A stretch of DNA of 64,000 nt from Bryoerythrophyllum caledonicum. Lineage: Eukaryota; Streptophyta; Bryopsida; Pottiales; Pottiaceae. A program made the position numbers and the translations under genes. Location of the stretch: NCBI GenBank assembly GCA_963971425.1, contig OZ020516.1, positions 38,242,199 to 38,306,198 on the forward strand, read 5' to 3'. This document shows positions 37,810 to 51,407 of the stretch, piece after piece (positions within the stretch are counted from its first letter, which is position 1; the number at the start of each line of letters is the position of its first letter). Below the pieces are notes generated by a model. It worked only from the letters and a program-made list of their open reading frames with translations, did not search any database and was not told where the DNA came from.

Positions 37810-40800
37810 TTACCTACTGCTATGCAACCTCTCGTGAGGAATACCGAATGAATCTTCCAGTTTTCGGTCGATACTCGCCTGCGCTCTCCAGCACCTTTCC
37901 AACATATCATCAATGCTTCCTAGAGTCGAAGCGCGTCGCTCACTGACTATAGGCCCTGTTTCATAAGGTCTAATATTATCAGAGTGGAAACGACTCTTAC
38001 TGAACGCTCCCTCGGAGTTGAAATCAGCTGCAACCTGGGTGTCAGCGAAGCACATATCTGAGCTGGCGCGACGTAGCACACGGTCGACGTCATTGTTGAG
38101 CTTCATGAAGATGTCGTCTAGAAGTAGTTCCTCTGGTAAGCGAGGAAACCCAATTGTTTCATGTCCTTCACCATTTTCAAGAGGTGAAAACCCAGGCGCC
38201 CCGACGTCATTGACGCTGGTGCACTCGGTTGATGCACCAGATTTCTCCAAGTTCGTCTGGACTGCACTCTCCGGAGAAAGCGACAACCGCCTCTGCGTCA
38301 AGGACACAGGCTGCCCTCGTTGCCATGACTCCAATGACGGTGAAAAGATCGACCACGTACTCCCTTGCATTACAAATGGTGACATGTCCTCGTCCATCTT
38401 CTCTGGGCTTGGCTGTTGTTTCGATGGCGTTGCGCCGTTGTATTCAACAAAATTGAGGCGGTCTGTGTAAGCTTTCGCTAACGACAGCTTCTCTTGCAAA
38501 GTGGTCCTCGCTTGCAGCTCCATTGTATCATCAAACATGAGATTGACGTGCCTCGTCCTGCCAAATGGAGTACCTGCAGCAATTTCACTTGCGAATGGAA
38601 CCTGCTGTTCCACTTCATCCAGTTCCAGTGGCCGCTCTACCTCCTCGTCGTCTTTCGATATGATGTAGACCGTTGGAGGAGGTTCACTGTTTAGTAGTAA
38701 TAGCCGTGTTTGATAGATGCCTTGGAAAATGTTTGCCCACCGAGGAACTAGAACACGACCCAATTCCGTCCACTCCAGGGAGCTGTTCCTTCGAACCATA
38801 ACCTGTGCCTGGCGGACAAGGACAGGATCATCTTCCTTCATTCCCTCAATACGAGCCAAGTATTGTTGCATAGCCTTCTCTACTGCTGCCTGAAACAATG
38901 TGACCAATGTCAGCAAACCTATAACATTTGAGTAGCAGACCCAACTTCAAAATCACCAACAAGGAAAACAGCAGTAGTACAGTGCTATTACATAGGCATA
39001 AATGGAAGGCAATATTTAAGCGCCTCACTGTGTGCTTGTACCTCTCAAGTAACAGAGTTCTCTTTATCTTACAGCAACTCTATCTGAAAGAGCTGCATAA
39101 AATACAAATAATACCTTCTGATACCGCACGTTCTCCCATGCACTTGTTGGAGAGCCAGGTTTGACCTGCTCAATCGTCGGAAATCTGGGCAACTCAGCTA
39201 ACTGTAGAGCCTGATGAATGGGATCCAACAGATCTGGTTCGTTCCACCCTTGCTGGGGCAGAAAGCCGGGCAATTTAGCACTGACTTCCGATTCAGCCTC
39301 TTCAGGCGGCCAGTGAGGGGGAGCAGCACCTACAGCTTTCCGAATCTCCATAGCAGCAGACCTTAATGAGCGGTTGAAAATACTAATGCAGCGATCAGGA
39401 GTCACATTTGAGGAGGAACTCGCCATAAGAATCTTGCTATGTCCATCTAGATTGCTTGTGACTAATTCACGTACATGTATAGGGCGCAAGTTGGGCTGAG
39501 AAGAGGCACTGTTTGCTAGCCAAACTAACCCTCCTTTTAGAAAGTCATCAATGAACAAGCCTCCATCATTGCTCGATGACACAGGTGATACATTTTGCCA
39601 CCCTATTCGAAGTCCCTCAAAATCATATAACCCTAAAGAATCCTTCAATTTCTCCGTTTCTGCTTCACTATTACGTTTTCTGGGCGTGTAAAATAAAAGT
39701 AGAGGCAGCCGGACTCCAACAGGCAAAGTTTCCACCAAAGAATGTAATCGAGCTCGTTCCTCGGCAACAGAATGTACCTTACGAACCAGGAACACGAGAC
39801 CACTTGCTCCATGCAATAAAGTTTCTTGATGCGACTTCTTGTTCTCATCAATATTCGAAGCTTGAAACCATAACCCTGGAGTACGGCCTTCTGAGTGAAC
39901 TTCTGGAAGTACAAGCTGGCTTCTTGACAGCTTGTTAGACAACCATTGCCCGGCCATGTTAGAGGCATCGGAATCGCCCACTGCCAATAGTAATTTGAAC
40001 GTGATGAACCTTGTTGATGGAAACTTATGATCAAATAATGGAAGAACTAGAGATGCTACATTTAAAGGCTTCCACATCTCTCGAATTTTCTCTGAACGCT
40101 CTCTTGCAACTTGATCAAAGGACATTGGTGCAGCTCCACCGTTGGCTAATGATATTAGTGCCTGCAAGAACCAGGCAATAAGAGTCAAACGTAATACTCC
40201 CCCCCTCAACCCCGCAGAGGAGAATCTCATTAAACAAAGCAATAATAAACGGTCAGGTTAACTGAAACTCACCCCATCTTTATCCGGTTTAGAACCAGCT
40301 AAAGGAGGTCCAACAGAAAGAGAACTCAAGGCAGCCTCTGCTCTTATTTTGCGCCGAAGCTTCTCCTCTGCCATGATTGCAGCCCTTCGTTTCCATCGTC
40401 TGATCACACAGAAGTTGGCAAATGTGTCATTTTTCGTAGTGTATGAAAACTAACATCGAGTGCGTATCCCTACGAACACAAAGTTAACAACTACATGCAA
40501 AAATGCGACTTGCAACTTTTAATAAAGAATACGTCGGAACAAATTCATTCTGCACTACAAGAAAGCTGCGCTATCAAATTCCTTCTGGACCATGCGAAAG
40601 AGGAGCAAAGGAACCGGAAACTAGGTGAATTTTCCCCATCGAAGGTTGGAATAATCGAGCTAAGAACGCAATTACCTTAGCCATAGGCGTTTCTTCCCAG
40701 CGCTGGCCTCAGCCCTAAACGACGCAAGTTTCTCTTCCTCCAGTTGTTGTCTCTTCAATTCGGCATCTGCAGCTAGCTTCGCTGCCCACTTTGCAGCCGC

Positions 40801-43800
40801 AGCTTCAGCTTCTTCTGCTGCCCGTTTCCTCCTCTCACGTTCCCTTTGCTTTTCCCTCTCAGCTTCCTTCTCAATTTCCCACTCCAACACTCTTTGAGCC
40901 CTAATCTCCTCTGCAGTTGGGCTAGGCTCACCTAGGTCATCTTCTTCCTCTGGTTCCACGTCAATTGCTCCCCCCGCGGTAACAAGCTTCTTGTTTCCCT
41001 CCTTTAAATCAATGTCCTGGGTTAGTCGCCCTGGATAGGATTCCCGCTTCCGGCCCCTCTGTGGACTTGAATTCTCGGTTAAAATGTTCGTAACCAAATG
41101 ATTCTGCTGAGGAGTGGGCCACAGCGGTGAAGTCATTGAATTGAAAATCGTTGCAGGTAGAGTAGCCTGGCCTCCTTTGGGGGAAGAGATTACTTTAAAG
41201 GGGGGAGAGATACGCATGTCATCCACCCCTTCACCAGTACCCGGACTGGTTCGTCCTGGGGCAATCGTCCAATACTCCTGGGCAGGAGATGACTGTAACG
41301 TATTTTCTGGAAGTGACGAATCGTCCTCTTCATAGTCCGGCATCTCTTCTTCTTGCATACCAGGTGTCATCGGCGTAGCTGACCAGCTATCAACTACAGC
41401 CTGTTGTTGCCCCTTACCTTCTACATCCTCAACAATAGAAGAAGAGCGTTTTGTTTCGACTAGCCGTGACCGGTGGGCTTGGTACTCTGCATCACGATTG
41501 AGAAAAGGGCCATCCTTTATGATATATGTCTTCTCGAAATCCTTCAAGCTGAAACCGTGGTACTCCACCAGAGTTTCAATGTCTTCACCCTAACCATCAT
41601 CAATAACAATCCACGTCAATGAGTTCAAGAGTGCAACCCGCACCTGCTTTCCTCTATCCCAGTTTCTCGGCTTTTAAGAGATTATATGCATGAGGCCACG
41701 TTTGACAGATCGAAAAAAATGTTGTTCCACAATGGATGTGAAACAGATATATGAAAGATAATAACAGAAATGCCTAGTATAAATCACTGTCACTGGCTAT
41801 GTTTATGTGTGTATGCAGTAAATTGAAAATGGACAGTATAGATTGAACTACCTCCATGCCCAGCCAAATCACAACTTGACTGATGGGGACGCCCTGGTTC
41901 TTCTGTAAACCACTATGAAGTATTGCTAAAGCCTCGTTTCGAAGCTACATAAAGTAACAAAACATCACATGTCAATTATGTTAAGATGAAGATCCATTCC
42001 ATAATGCTCTAATTTCCAACAAACAGACCCTGTGAGCATTCTCTGTAAGCAACTAGAGGTTATATTTAGACATAGAGCGACCACTTCAATCCATAAAACA
42101 TACTGTACATTCTTGGGTCTAACATGATAAACTAATACAATAATCTCACTAGCACTGCAAGCAACACTGCGCAACTACTTGCCAATGTCAAACAACTTCC
42201 AAAATCTTTTCGACTTGTTATACCCTTAATATACTTGGTATTCTCTTAAGTTAGGACCAATTTTTTAATCTGGATAATTTGGAACTAGACACTTGACCAG
42301 AACATGTTCTGAAACTTGAAGGTTTCATAAGATTACCTTAGCAAAATGAGCATGCATGAGACAAGCTTGAAGATATGTGGCCTTCCTCGCTAAACGGAAA
42401 AAAGCGATGTAGTTGCCCCCACGGCAGGCCCTGACAAGCCCAGATGACACACCCACCCAAGTCGAAAAAACTTCCCATCAAATTTCCTCTGCTAAAAATA
42501 TGTGCATTCGTGTAAAGCACATGAGCTGCCTCCATCTTGTACTCAATCATGTTGTGTCCAAACAAAGGCTACACCAATAAGACATCCTTTCGCAAAGTCC
42601 AAATATACATTCTCCAATTACTTCCAAAGGTGATGCAGTTTTTGAGGAATTGCGAAACTCCAGGTAAACATTCATCAAAACTATCTTAATTGCCTTCCTG
42701 CAACATTGGCTACCAATAACACGAGTTGGATTGGCCAAATGCAACCATGAGAATAGACAAACCCTCACACAAGATAATTTTTATAAGCCCCAGGCATCCC
42801 CTAACGAACGCCTTGAAAAGTGCTAGTCTGGACATTTTCTTCCAAGAAACTTGAATAGGACTACAAACCGAGAGACTAGATTTGATACTGTTGGAGTGCC
42901 TAAAATTACATTATTCACAAATATAAATATTCTCTATCTGTTGCAGTTCGAACCCCTATTTGAACAGCACCATCGATGATTGCACAGAAACTTACCAAAT
43001 GAAGAGGAAACACTATCACGAAACATGATTGAGCAATGCAGGGACACAAAGGTGATACAGACCTGGCAACATCTCGAGCAAACAAAACTTGTGGAGTATT
43101 CCGCATCTCTGGTGTCATCTTCGCGAGATCCAAAGAAAGCTCCGCAGGTTCAACCTACAAAAAGTTAAGCATAATAATAAGCCTGATTTTCTTTTTAAAT
43201 CCAAAGTCGCGTTACAAAATATGCACCAGTATGGTCTATGACAGACAATCAGGCACAAGGTAAGACATACTTACAGAATATCCTGGGTGTTTGTCAAGTT
43301 TCAATAGAGCGTAATAGCCTCTGAATTCTGCCTCTGTTTCGACTTGAAGTCCCTTTTTACGGTGGTCATCATACATCTCAAAAAGATCTACAGAGGCCTT
43401 GTTCATCTGCTCAATATTCAGGTGCGCATCGAACCCTTCGTTGAAACCTTCTCCTTTCTTGTACTCACAGAGCTCATGCATTGCAAGAATGTGAAACCGG
43501 ATCTGATGAAACAAGACCAATCCAAATTGTGAGTAGGCAAAAGAAACACAATTAAGAACCTGTACAAAAATAGGCATAACCGATAAGAAAATCACTGTTT
43601 ATTTTGACATATTGATCAACAATTCAGAAATTCGCCTTCTATATATACTACACTCCACCTCCAAGAACATTTCAATCACTACCACCAAAGCGCTTAAATT
43701 CAAATTATCCAAGTACATGGTATTAGGAGATCACCATCTGCTCATGCATTGTGATAGCTTCACGGTTAAATATGTGCTGCATTCGTAAATCCATCCGCAC

Positions 43801-45659
43801 TGCCCTCATTCTATCCCATAAAAAACTATGGAGTCTCAAGAGCCCGTCATCATAACCTTGATTGATCAAGGACAAGAGATAGTTCATAGTCATTTGTAAA
43901 ACAGGAAGTGGACGAATCAAGTGAGGTTCTCGAGAAGGAGTCCTTGTATACTGCAGAACCACCAGAGAGCAAAAGCCATTAAACAGGGTAGCAAAATTGA
44001 ATGGGATTGCTTACACAATTCCAGCTAATCGTCTTTCCCACTACTTATTGATTATTCTTGTGAGAAAATTCACATATATACTTGCCAATTGGTTTTGAGA
44101 AAGAAATGACAAGATGATTTCCAACATGCATCATTTGCACCACGTATCAACTGCACTAAAAATGCATAACAGCACAGAAACGCAAGAAACTACAGAAAAC
44201 TCACCCTCACCTAAGTTTACTCCTAATAACATGAAAGCTTCAGGAATAACTTCATGTTGATAACAGGCAAGGTCACAGAAAATTACGGTCACTTGTATAA
44301 GATGCTCAACTACCTAAGCTAGAGAAAATGCAAACAGACAATATTGCATCACACGTACCTTCTTCACTGCCAAGTCGACACTTGTAAGGTTACGATCACC
44401 ATCTACTCTCTCAAATTTATCGAGGTCACCTTTTCTCTCCCGTTCTTGTCGTTCCGTTTCTGTGAATCACACCCAACATGTTTGTAAGCACTTTCCACCA
44501 TTCTCTCAGACATACTTTGTTACACTTCGCACACACCCTGTATCTATGTCTATTGCACAGAGAGCAAGAAAGGACCATCCTTACTACAGATCAACAAATG
44601 TCTTATGCAAAACTCTGAATGAACGTGGAAACAAGTGGAAGACTTTCACCTGAACACATATCATCGCAGGTTCCGACAATTGCTTCGGTGTCGCTAAAAT
44701 CCTCCCCAAGAACCTCTGTTTCCATCGTGTCATTTGGAGCACCGTCTACTCCGGCCTTTGGACTTTGGCTCAACTGTCGAGCTTCACGATTAGGAAATCG
44801 ATGTTCAGCCTTGCTTGAGACACGACCGCCATTCGGCTGTGATACAACATCAGAGGATTCCTGACCTTGAGAAAACCGTAGAAGTCGCTGAGCTTTAGCA
44901 TTCGCTTCTCTGCAATACCACTTCAAGTCAGCTGAAGAACAGAAGTTAAAATTAAAAAATAAGCTAGACATAATCAAACACCTGGTTTTTGATACATTGC
45001 CGTCTCTGTCAAGTGGGAAAATACCTCAAGTGCTCAGCTCGGCTAAGTTCCACAAATGGCACATTCAACACAAAACTGAAGAATAAAATCATATAAAAAG
45101 AATAAAAAGAATTGCACTCATATGACGAAGTAAAAAATATTCCCGCATGTGATAGGATTGAAATTACATGGATCTTCGTCATGGGTGCACAAGTAAAATA
45201 CTCCACGATAAATTCACGTCCATGCGAATAGCGAAAGATGCATAATGTATGTCCACCCGCGTTCAACTGACTGTTCTCTAGAACTATATGAGAAGATAAA
45301 ACTGACCTCTGCAGCTCAACATCGCTGAAGGGTGTGATTCCAGCTGGATTTTGTCTAACAGGAGGGTGGGCTGCCACTGGAGCTGCCTTACGCATGCGTG
45401 TGGGGCTGGGCTTCCTGTTGTTAACGTTCTGTTCAGTTTCCGCATTGTGAATCGGTCCACCAGGTCTAGCACCCTTGAAGGCCAGGCGGCTAGAACCTGC
45501 TCCGGAGGCAGGCCCAGATGCAGCTACGACCTTTCGTTCCGCCACTCCAGCTCCCGGTTTCCCTGCCGCAGCTGCTGCTGCTTTACCAAAAACTACCCCC
45601 TGACGCGGCACCAATGGAACTGCAACCGCCCTTCCAGTATTGAATCCAGACGAATCCAT
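37810..45659 (-). CDS. SAC3B: SAC3/GANP-family protein, TREX-2 mRNA export scaffold
   Basis: SAC3 scaffolds the TREX-2 complex at nuclear pores, coupling transcription to mRNA export. Exons join in frame: 45659..45307, a micro-exon ending at 45025 (18 nt from 45042, or 51 nt from 45075), 44909..44650, 44459..44359, 43950..43735, 43502..43275, 43154..43063, 42430..42337, 41944..41852, 41589..40676, 40399..40273, 40161..39115, 38889..37810; about 1540 residues, all GT-AG. The N-terminus is Gly/Ala/Pro-rich. 'GTCDDMC' near residue 205 opens the SAC3/GANP domain, which continues through 'PLPVLQMTMNYLLSLI', 'WDRMRAVRMDLRMQHI' and 'FFRLARKATYLQACLMHAHF' to about residue 490. 'VEYHGFSLKDFEKTYIIKDG' follows, then a Lys/Glu/Arg-rich coiled coil and a long C-terminal region of the plant SAC3B kind. 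The only unresolved junction is the micro-exon. Confidence 0.9.
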
Positions 45660-46936
45660 CGCTGTAACCTATAAGGTGTAGATTAAAACAACATCCTTAT
45701 GATCATCTGCTCATGAGCGACAGAATAGCTCCTGTACAGGCTGCAGAAGACGAGAACACCGTGAAAACTTAGTTGATGCCCAACAATCCCAAGGAATTTC
45801 TCCGCGTCTCTAAAAAATATTTGACCGATACAAAAGCACCCAAAATATGAAAAGCAGAACACACCTAAAAAAAAGAGACATGCACCTGAATAGAACCGTC
45901 GAATCCAAGAAGCACCGAGATGAAACCCTAAAAAAATAAAAGAAATTAGAAAAGGAGAAATTATCGACAGAACACACAGCAAGCTGAATCCTGAACCCGT
46001 TGATTGAGGAAGAGGACGAGAACGAGGGCGGATGATGAAGGTGAGATGACACTAGAAAAACGAAGGCCGGAGGAGGGAGGAAAGCAGAAAAATGCACTTG
46101 GACCAAACAGCATCAATCAGGTGAAGGGAAGGGACTTACGATGCACCGCTAAGGCTGCCAGGTCTTCTCCAACACACACGCCAGGCCATGCCATGCAATC
46201 GCTGTGCCGCAGCTGCAACTGGTCTCTCCGGACCGATTAGGGCTTGCAGCAGTCAGGGTCCCTCCTCACACAATCTCCCTCTCGCTCTCTCTCGCGCGCG
46301 CACACACTCTCCATCAGAGTGACCCTACGATCCTCCCCTTCATCGGAGTCGGTCTGCAATCTCTCACACCCCTCCTCGCAGTCATCGCAGTCCCGACTCT
46401 AAGCCTTGCTCATCTGCTTCGGGCGCTCTCGCACTCATGTTCATAATCGTCCCTTTCGCACAAATTACGGCTGCAACCCATTCCTCTTCTTCTTTACCTA
46501 CATCAGGAAAACATGCGATATTTACAATATTTTCATATTCAAATATCGTGTGTTTACAATATTTACAATATTTTCATATTGTTAATAATTATTTTGAAAT
46601 ACAATGTAGTAGACACAAGGATTTTTTTGTAGTATCCATATATGTAAAATATTTTCTATTTATTCTTATGTTTTTTCTTTTTCATTTTGTGGTTGGATGC
46701 AAATGTAGAGGATTGTCTAGACAAGTCCGGTCCTTGTCCGGGTTGGATCGTGCCGGAGATCCATTTAGTAAATCTCAACATAAATCTCTTAGTTATGCAC
46801 CTTGAGTTGAAAAGGTGCAGAAAGGCGCCCGGGTTGGTCTTTGTTGAGGTCTCAAGAATATGTTTTGTTTTTGTTGAACCTCATGTTTTGGTCCATAAGG
46901 GCTAGGATTGTCCTACTCTCTTGAGCCTTCTACATA
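45660..46936. other. SAC3 promoter and 5' leader region, then AT-rich sequence
   Basis: Directly upstream of SAC3. A CT/CGCG/CA simple-sequence tract lies at about 46270-46310 and could mark the transcription-start region. 46591-46650 repeats at 62066-62124. No gene was recognised. Confidence 0.45.
46591..46650. repeat. Dispersed repeat shared with 62066-62124
   Basis: 'attttgaaatacaatgtagt' begins both copies, and both continue with 'agtatcc.tatatgtaaaa' at high identity in the same orientation. Both lie in AT-rich sequence outside the tandem LINE pair. The parent element is unknown. Confidence 0.75.
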
Positions 46937-46948
46937 GAAGAAGAAGAA

Positions 46949-46973
46949 CGCCGGTTTCCGAAGGAAGCCGGCG
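46949..46973 (-). ncRNA. 3'-terminal hairpin of the LINE RNA
   Basis: On the minus strand CGCCGG pairs with CCGGCG, extended by TTCC/GGAA around a three-base loop, directly followed by four TTC repeats. LINE reverse transcriptases often recognise such 3' hairpins before a simple-sequence tail. A related but weakened form is at the 3' end of copy B (about 53290-53315) and in the 17135 fragment. Confidence 0.6.
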
Positions 46974-47189
46974 TGAGTAAAGTGTCTATTCGTTCCGCTA
47001 CTAAGACCATGCCCACCGGACAAGGAATCAGTAAGCCAGAACTACTTCCCCCTCTCGAGGATAGACACTATGTAACAAGTAACCAGACACCACAAAGCGG
47101 ATCAGTTAAAGAGTATCAAGGAGGGAGGGAAGGGGGGGAGGTGGAGAGGGGGGGTGTGTTTCGCAATGTCAAAAAGTGAGAAAGGGTAA

Positions 47190-48600
47190 TTTTATGGGGG
47201 GTCTTGTGTATCGGGAAGGGCTTGGTTGTTTTCAATTTTGCGTTTACGTAGGAGGATGGACATAGCATGTTGTATGGCGATGGTGTTAATATTTTTAAAA
47301 GTGTTTGTAATTGTATCAATAGGAATTTTAAAGGTATCTTCTAGGGTTTTTATGGATGGGATAAAGGTGGTGGCACGAGCGCGGCTGTGATTACAATAAA
47401 GGGATCCACTTTCCATCCTAGGGCAATGATGTCATCAATGAGGGGTTGATATTTATTGATTTTGTTTTCGGTTGTTTCCGGGGAGAATCTGTCATTACAG
47501 TATGTAAATTCAACGAATTGAATAGTGTAGTCTTGGTTTATGTGGTCTGGTGGGGGGTCATTGTATGGTAGGCCTCTAACGCATAGTATGTCTGGTTTGA
47601 GTCGAGCATTACAGTGGCATCGTTGGGTATCACATGTGCATGGGAGGAGCCATGGTGGAACCGTATTTGCTTGTGGGTTGTTATTGAAGGTGCCCGCATT
47701 CATGAGGATAAAACATCTCGATTTGTTATGTGAGGTGATTAGTTTACGGATTTCCCATACGGCTTTATTATGTCTTTTGACAATTAGGGAGTGTATGTGG
47801 AGGTTATGACATTTAAGTAAGACATGCAACCATGTGTCGGGGTCCGTAGAGGTACATGTGGGGCAAGTTATAGATGGGAATCTTTCTATTCCAAAGAAGA
47901 GTTGTTTTCGAGCATTTCCCATATATTGACCGGTGCGAAATTTGATGAGGCATGTTATTTGTGAATCGGAGATGATGGGATTTTTCCAAAAATTTGTAGA
48001 GAGTTCATTGTCTACTTTGTTGTTGCCAGTCCATTTTTCTATATTAGGGAAGTTTTCTGCAATTGTGTCAAGGTTGTTGTAGAGATCATGTTTCTTGAGA
48101 TAGTTGTTTAAGAATCTAACCGGGCCTTTATCTGGGTTATCTTCTTTAGAAGGCGAATCTTCTTTTTGGAAGTAGTATGGGGTAGCATGGGCATGTTCGT
48201 ATGAGTCTTTGGCATTTTTATGAGATTTTTCGCGACCTTCTTTTGCTAATTTATTCGCTTGTTCGTTTCCATCGATATTGGCATGAGCTCTAACTTTGTG
48301 AAGGGTTGTTATTTGTGTTCGGTTTTGTAACATTTGGACCATTGACATTAATATGGTTTGGTCGAGGTGGCTGTTATGAAGGGTAGGATGTGTTATTTGG
48401 GTGTTTAGTAGGTAGAGTGCATTGATACAGTCAGTGAATATGTGTGCGGGTTCATTGTTGTATTTTATTGTGATGATTTGTAGTGTTTTGTGGATGGCCA
48501 TAAGTTCTGCTCTGAGGATGTTTTGTAGTCCATGTAGTCTTTTGGCTAGTTTAATTTCTTTAATATGATTGTATATGCCATAACCAGCTTTTTCTTTGCG
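47190..48600 (-). pseudogene. LINE A ORF2, part 4: RNase H, CCHC finger and RLE-like C-terminus
   Basis: The RNase H core continues with 'LQNILRAELMA' (Glu), 'IFTDCINALYLLN' (Asp) and 'VRAHANIDGNEQANKLAKEG' (His and Asp). A CCHC finger follows, 'CPTCTSTDPDTWLHVLLKC', of form C-x2-C-x9-H-x4-C. The last 200 residues contain 'LKPDIL', 'IQFVEFTYCND', 'KINKYQPLIDDIIALGW' and 'ITAGARATTFIPSIKTLED'. The order K-P-D, then E-x-T, then K-x-x-K-Y and a Gly-Ala patch resembles the R2/NeSL/Dualen restriction-like endonuclease. A frameshift near 47390 separates the last piece, which ends at about 47190. Confidence 0.75.
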
Positions 48601-50540
48601 CTAGTTTCCTGGGCTAACTTGTTCCGGTGGTTTGAAGGAGCCATCGGTGTAGTAGCTATGTGTCGGGTCAAATTTTGGTGAGGTTAGGGTTTGGTAGTTT
48701 GGGAGGAGTGGGGGTATTACGAGGTAGTCTAATGTACTATTGGTGTAGTGTAGTTTTGACCATTTTTTGCTTCGGTTTACGGGGGTTTGTATATTTGATG
48801 GTGGGGCCACTTTTGTGTGTAGGCAGCGTATGTTTAGGGAGTTTGCTATGGAGGTGAGTTTGGCAAGTTGTTTTGGGGTGCCAAGGGTTTGATTTTGGTG
48901 GTCGACACATATTATTTGTAGTGTCGATGGTTCAATTCGGGGCTTTTTCAGCTCGGGTGGGATAGTGGGTTTTTCGTATGGAATTGAGTCTGCTTCAAAT
49001 AGTGCAATGATGTGGGAGTCTGGGAATGGGTTTGATTGTTGGTTAAAGTTTTGGTACCAATTTTTGTCCGGTGTGATAATGACAGTAGATGTGTGGCATG
49101 GGTCATTTTTGGCAGCAAGGCGGGCCCAGTGTAGTGTTCGTTGGATTTCCTCCTCATTGTGAGGGTGAGCTATACCCTTACCAATCCATTTATAGTCAAA
49201 GGCCTTTCCGAAAGAGCCAAATATTTTATCTCTTTCAAAGGGTGAGTAGATTTTTTTTAATTTGGTGGAACATGTGACGGGGGAAGAGAAGTATGATTGT
49301 TCTATGTTGAAGGATGAGATTAATGAGTCTAGAATGGGTGTGGGTATTGTGTATTGTGCACTTTTGAGGGGATTATTTTTTGGAATGCGATATTTATATC
49401 TTTGGTATAGCCAAATTAGTTTGGTTTCAAATGGTTGGATTATTGGTTCAATGTTTGTGGAAGTTTGTAGTTTCAAATTGTATTGGTTCCATAGCCATTG
49501 GAGTCTAGTAGTGGGGATAGTGTGTAAGTGTCGGCCATTTTCTTCATATAGATGGGCTTGATCGTTCTCTATTTTAATTGTTTTTGAAGATGTAAGAATG
49601 TCTTTCTCGGGGTTACATTCAGTTGTGTAGATGTTTAAGAGTGGGATGATTATGGGTGGGGTTACGGATCTTGTGTCTTGTAATTGTTCTTGAGGGTGGT
49701 GGGCTTGAATGATTTCCGAGTAGAATTTATTTTTAATTTTTTGATAGTATTGTTTTAATTTTTCGGTGTTATATGTGGATGTATTACAGTCGTGTCTTGG
49801 GAAGAGGTTTCTTTGAGGGAGCCATTTAATGAATGTATTGTTATTGTGTTGCCATTGGCATAAATATCTTGTATAGGCATTTTGTATTTTGTTGGTATCG
49901 AGATGTTGTATATGTTCATGGTGTATGATGTTAGTAATAGGGTATACGGTGGGATTTTTGGAAATGTATGTTGGAGGGCGAGGGTGGTGTGGGTGTGGTG
50001 GGTTGGGGGGGTGGGTTAGTGGTAGGGGAGTTCTTGGGAGGATGTTATTGTTGATGGTTGTGAATGGGTCTTGGAGTATGTGGGAGTATGGGTGTATGTT
50101 GCAAGGGGTTTCACATGTGGTGGGACATGTTGGATGGCAAAAGAGTTGTTTGGCAACATGTAGGACGCTCTTGATTAGTTTGGATGGGGTGAAGTGGAAG
50201 GTTTTGAAATCTTCGTTATTCATGATGTGTGTGCCGTTTGGTAAGGTAATTTGTTTTAATTCGAAAATATTTTTTGAGAGGAGTTTTGTAGAAGTTTTTG
50301 GGAGAGTTGGGCGTTGAGTGTGTTATGGTTTTGTGTTTCTTGGCGCCACAATACTTCTAATGATGTTAGATCAAAAAGGAAATTTGGGAGTGTGCTCTTA
50401 AGGTGAACTTTAGCTACGTGTTTTAATAAGAAAAATGTACGAGTTATTGGTGATCTTATACAATCCGGTTTTTATATTCTAGGTATATTTTTGGCACCTC
50501 CATATTGAGCAAGAACGTAATGAGTTAGTCCATTGTATAT
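48601..50540 (-). pseudogene. LINE A ORF2, part 3: RT C-terminal connection and RNase H start
   Basis: Between 50540 and 50260 the protein reading can be followed only by switching frame at least twice. From about 50275 it is open to a TAG at 48603-48601. Asn/Thr/Pro-rich connecting sequence ends in 'YYTDGSFKPPEQ', the first catalytic Asp strand of RNase H. Copy B reads 'SPGSWRREKAG' at the stop, so copy A has lost a Trp codon (TGG to TAG). Confidence 0.8.
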
Positions 50541-51407
50541 TTATCCAAGCCTACCTTTGTCATTTAGAGCATTTTGTAGTTGTTCCCCTATACACCGATG
50601 ATAGACATTTTTGAGGGAGAGAGCTTCAAGTCCAAATAGGTTATGTGGGAGTTGGGTTATTGCGTTTGACATGCATTTTGGCATTCCACAGATGGTTTTT
50701 TGTATGGATATAATCTTTTGGTCAAGTTTTTTGATGGATGGCATTGAGTATGGTACAGCGTAGAAGCTGTATGCTATGCCTGGGCATATTACAGTGTCAA
50801 TCATTTTGATTTTTTGTTTCATAGTGGCCGGACATGTTGTTAATTCATTGCATTGTTTAATAAGTTTTGTTGTCGTAGTGTGTATTTGGATTTTCCATTT
50901 TAGAGAGGGAACGAGGTTTGTGCCTAGGTATACAAATGCTTCGTTTTGGTGTAGTATGGGGATTGGTTGACCTCGGTAGTTGATGTTAGAAGCTTGCATT
51001 AGGGCTTTAAATGTAATTGGGTTCATTTTGGATTTGTTTGGGCATCCAGTTGCAGCGCATTTTGGGACGCCTACGTCCATACTAGACCATTTACAATATC
51101 TATCGATTTTATCAAATTGTGTTTGTAATGATTTTATTTTGTTAGTTATTGTAGCAAGGTCATCAGCGTAGGCGGCGGAGTTTATGGTGATTTGTGATGT
51201 ACCGAAAGTGTATCCATTATTGCCTTGCTCTAGCCATCTAAGTAATGGCTCTAAAAATATGATGAATAAGTATGGACTAAGGGTGTCTCCTTGTATGGTT
51301 CCTCTATGAATGGGGATATGTTTGATTTTACCAAAATGCTCACCGGTGTAGTAAGTAGATGATTGGGAGTAGATATTTCCTATTAGTGTGGTTGCATCTT
51401 TTGGGTA
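50541..51407 (-). pseudogene. LINE A ORF2, part 2: reverse transcriptase palm and thumb
   Basis: Continues in the same frame after the TGA. It has 'RGTIQGDTLSPYLFIIFLEP' and the catalytic 'AAYADDLATI' (YADD codons at about 51159-51170). 'VYLGTNLVPSLKWKIQI' and the thumb helix region come next. It ends at a stop at 50541, after which the reading shifts frame. Confidence 0.85.

Noticed and set aside
42945..42965. 'gttcgaacccc', resembling a tRNA T-loop
   Set aside because: It lies in a SAC3 intron with no acceptor stem or D-arm around it.
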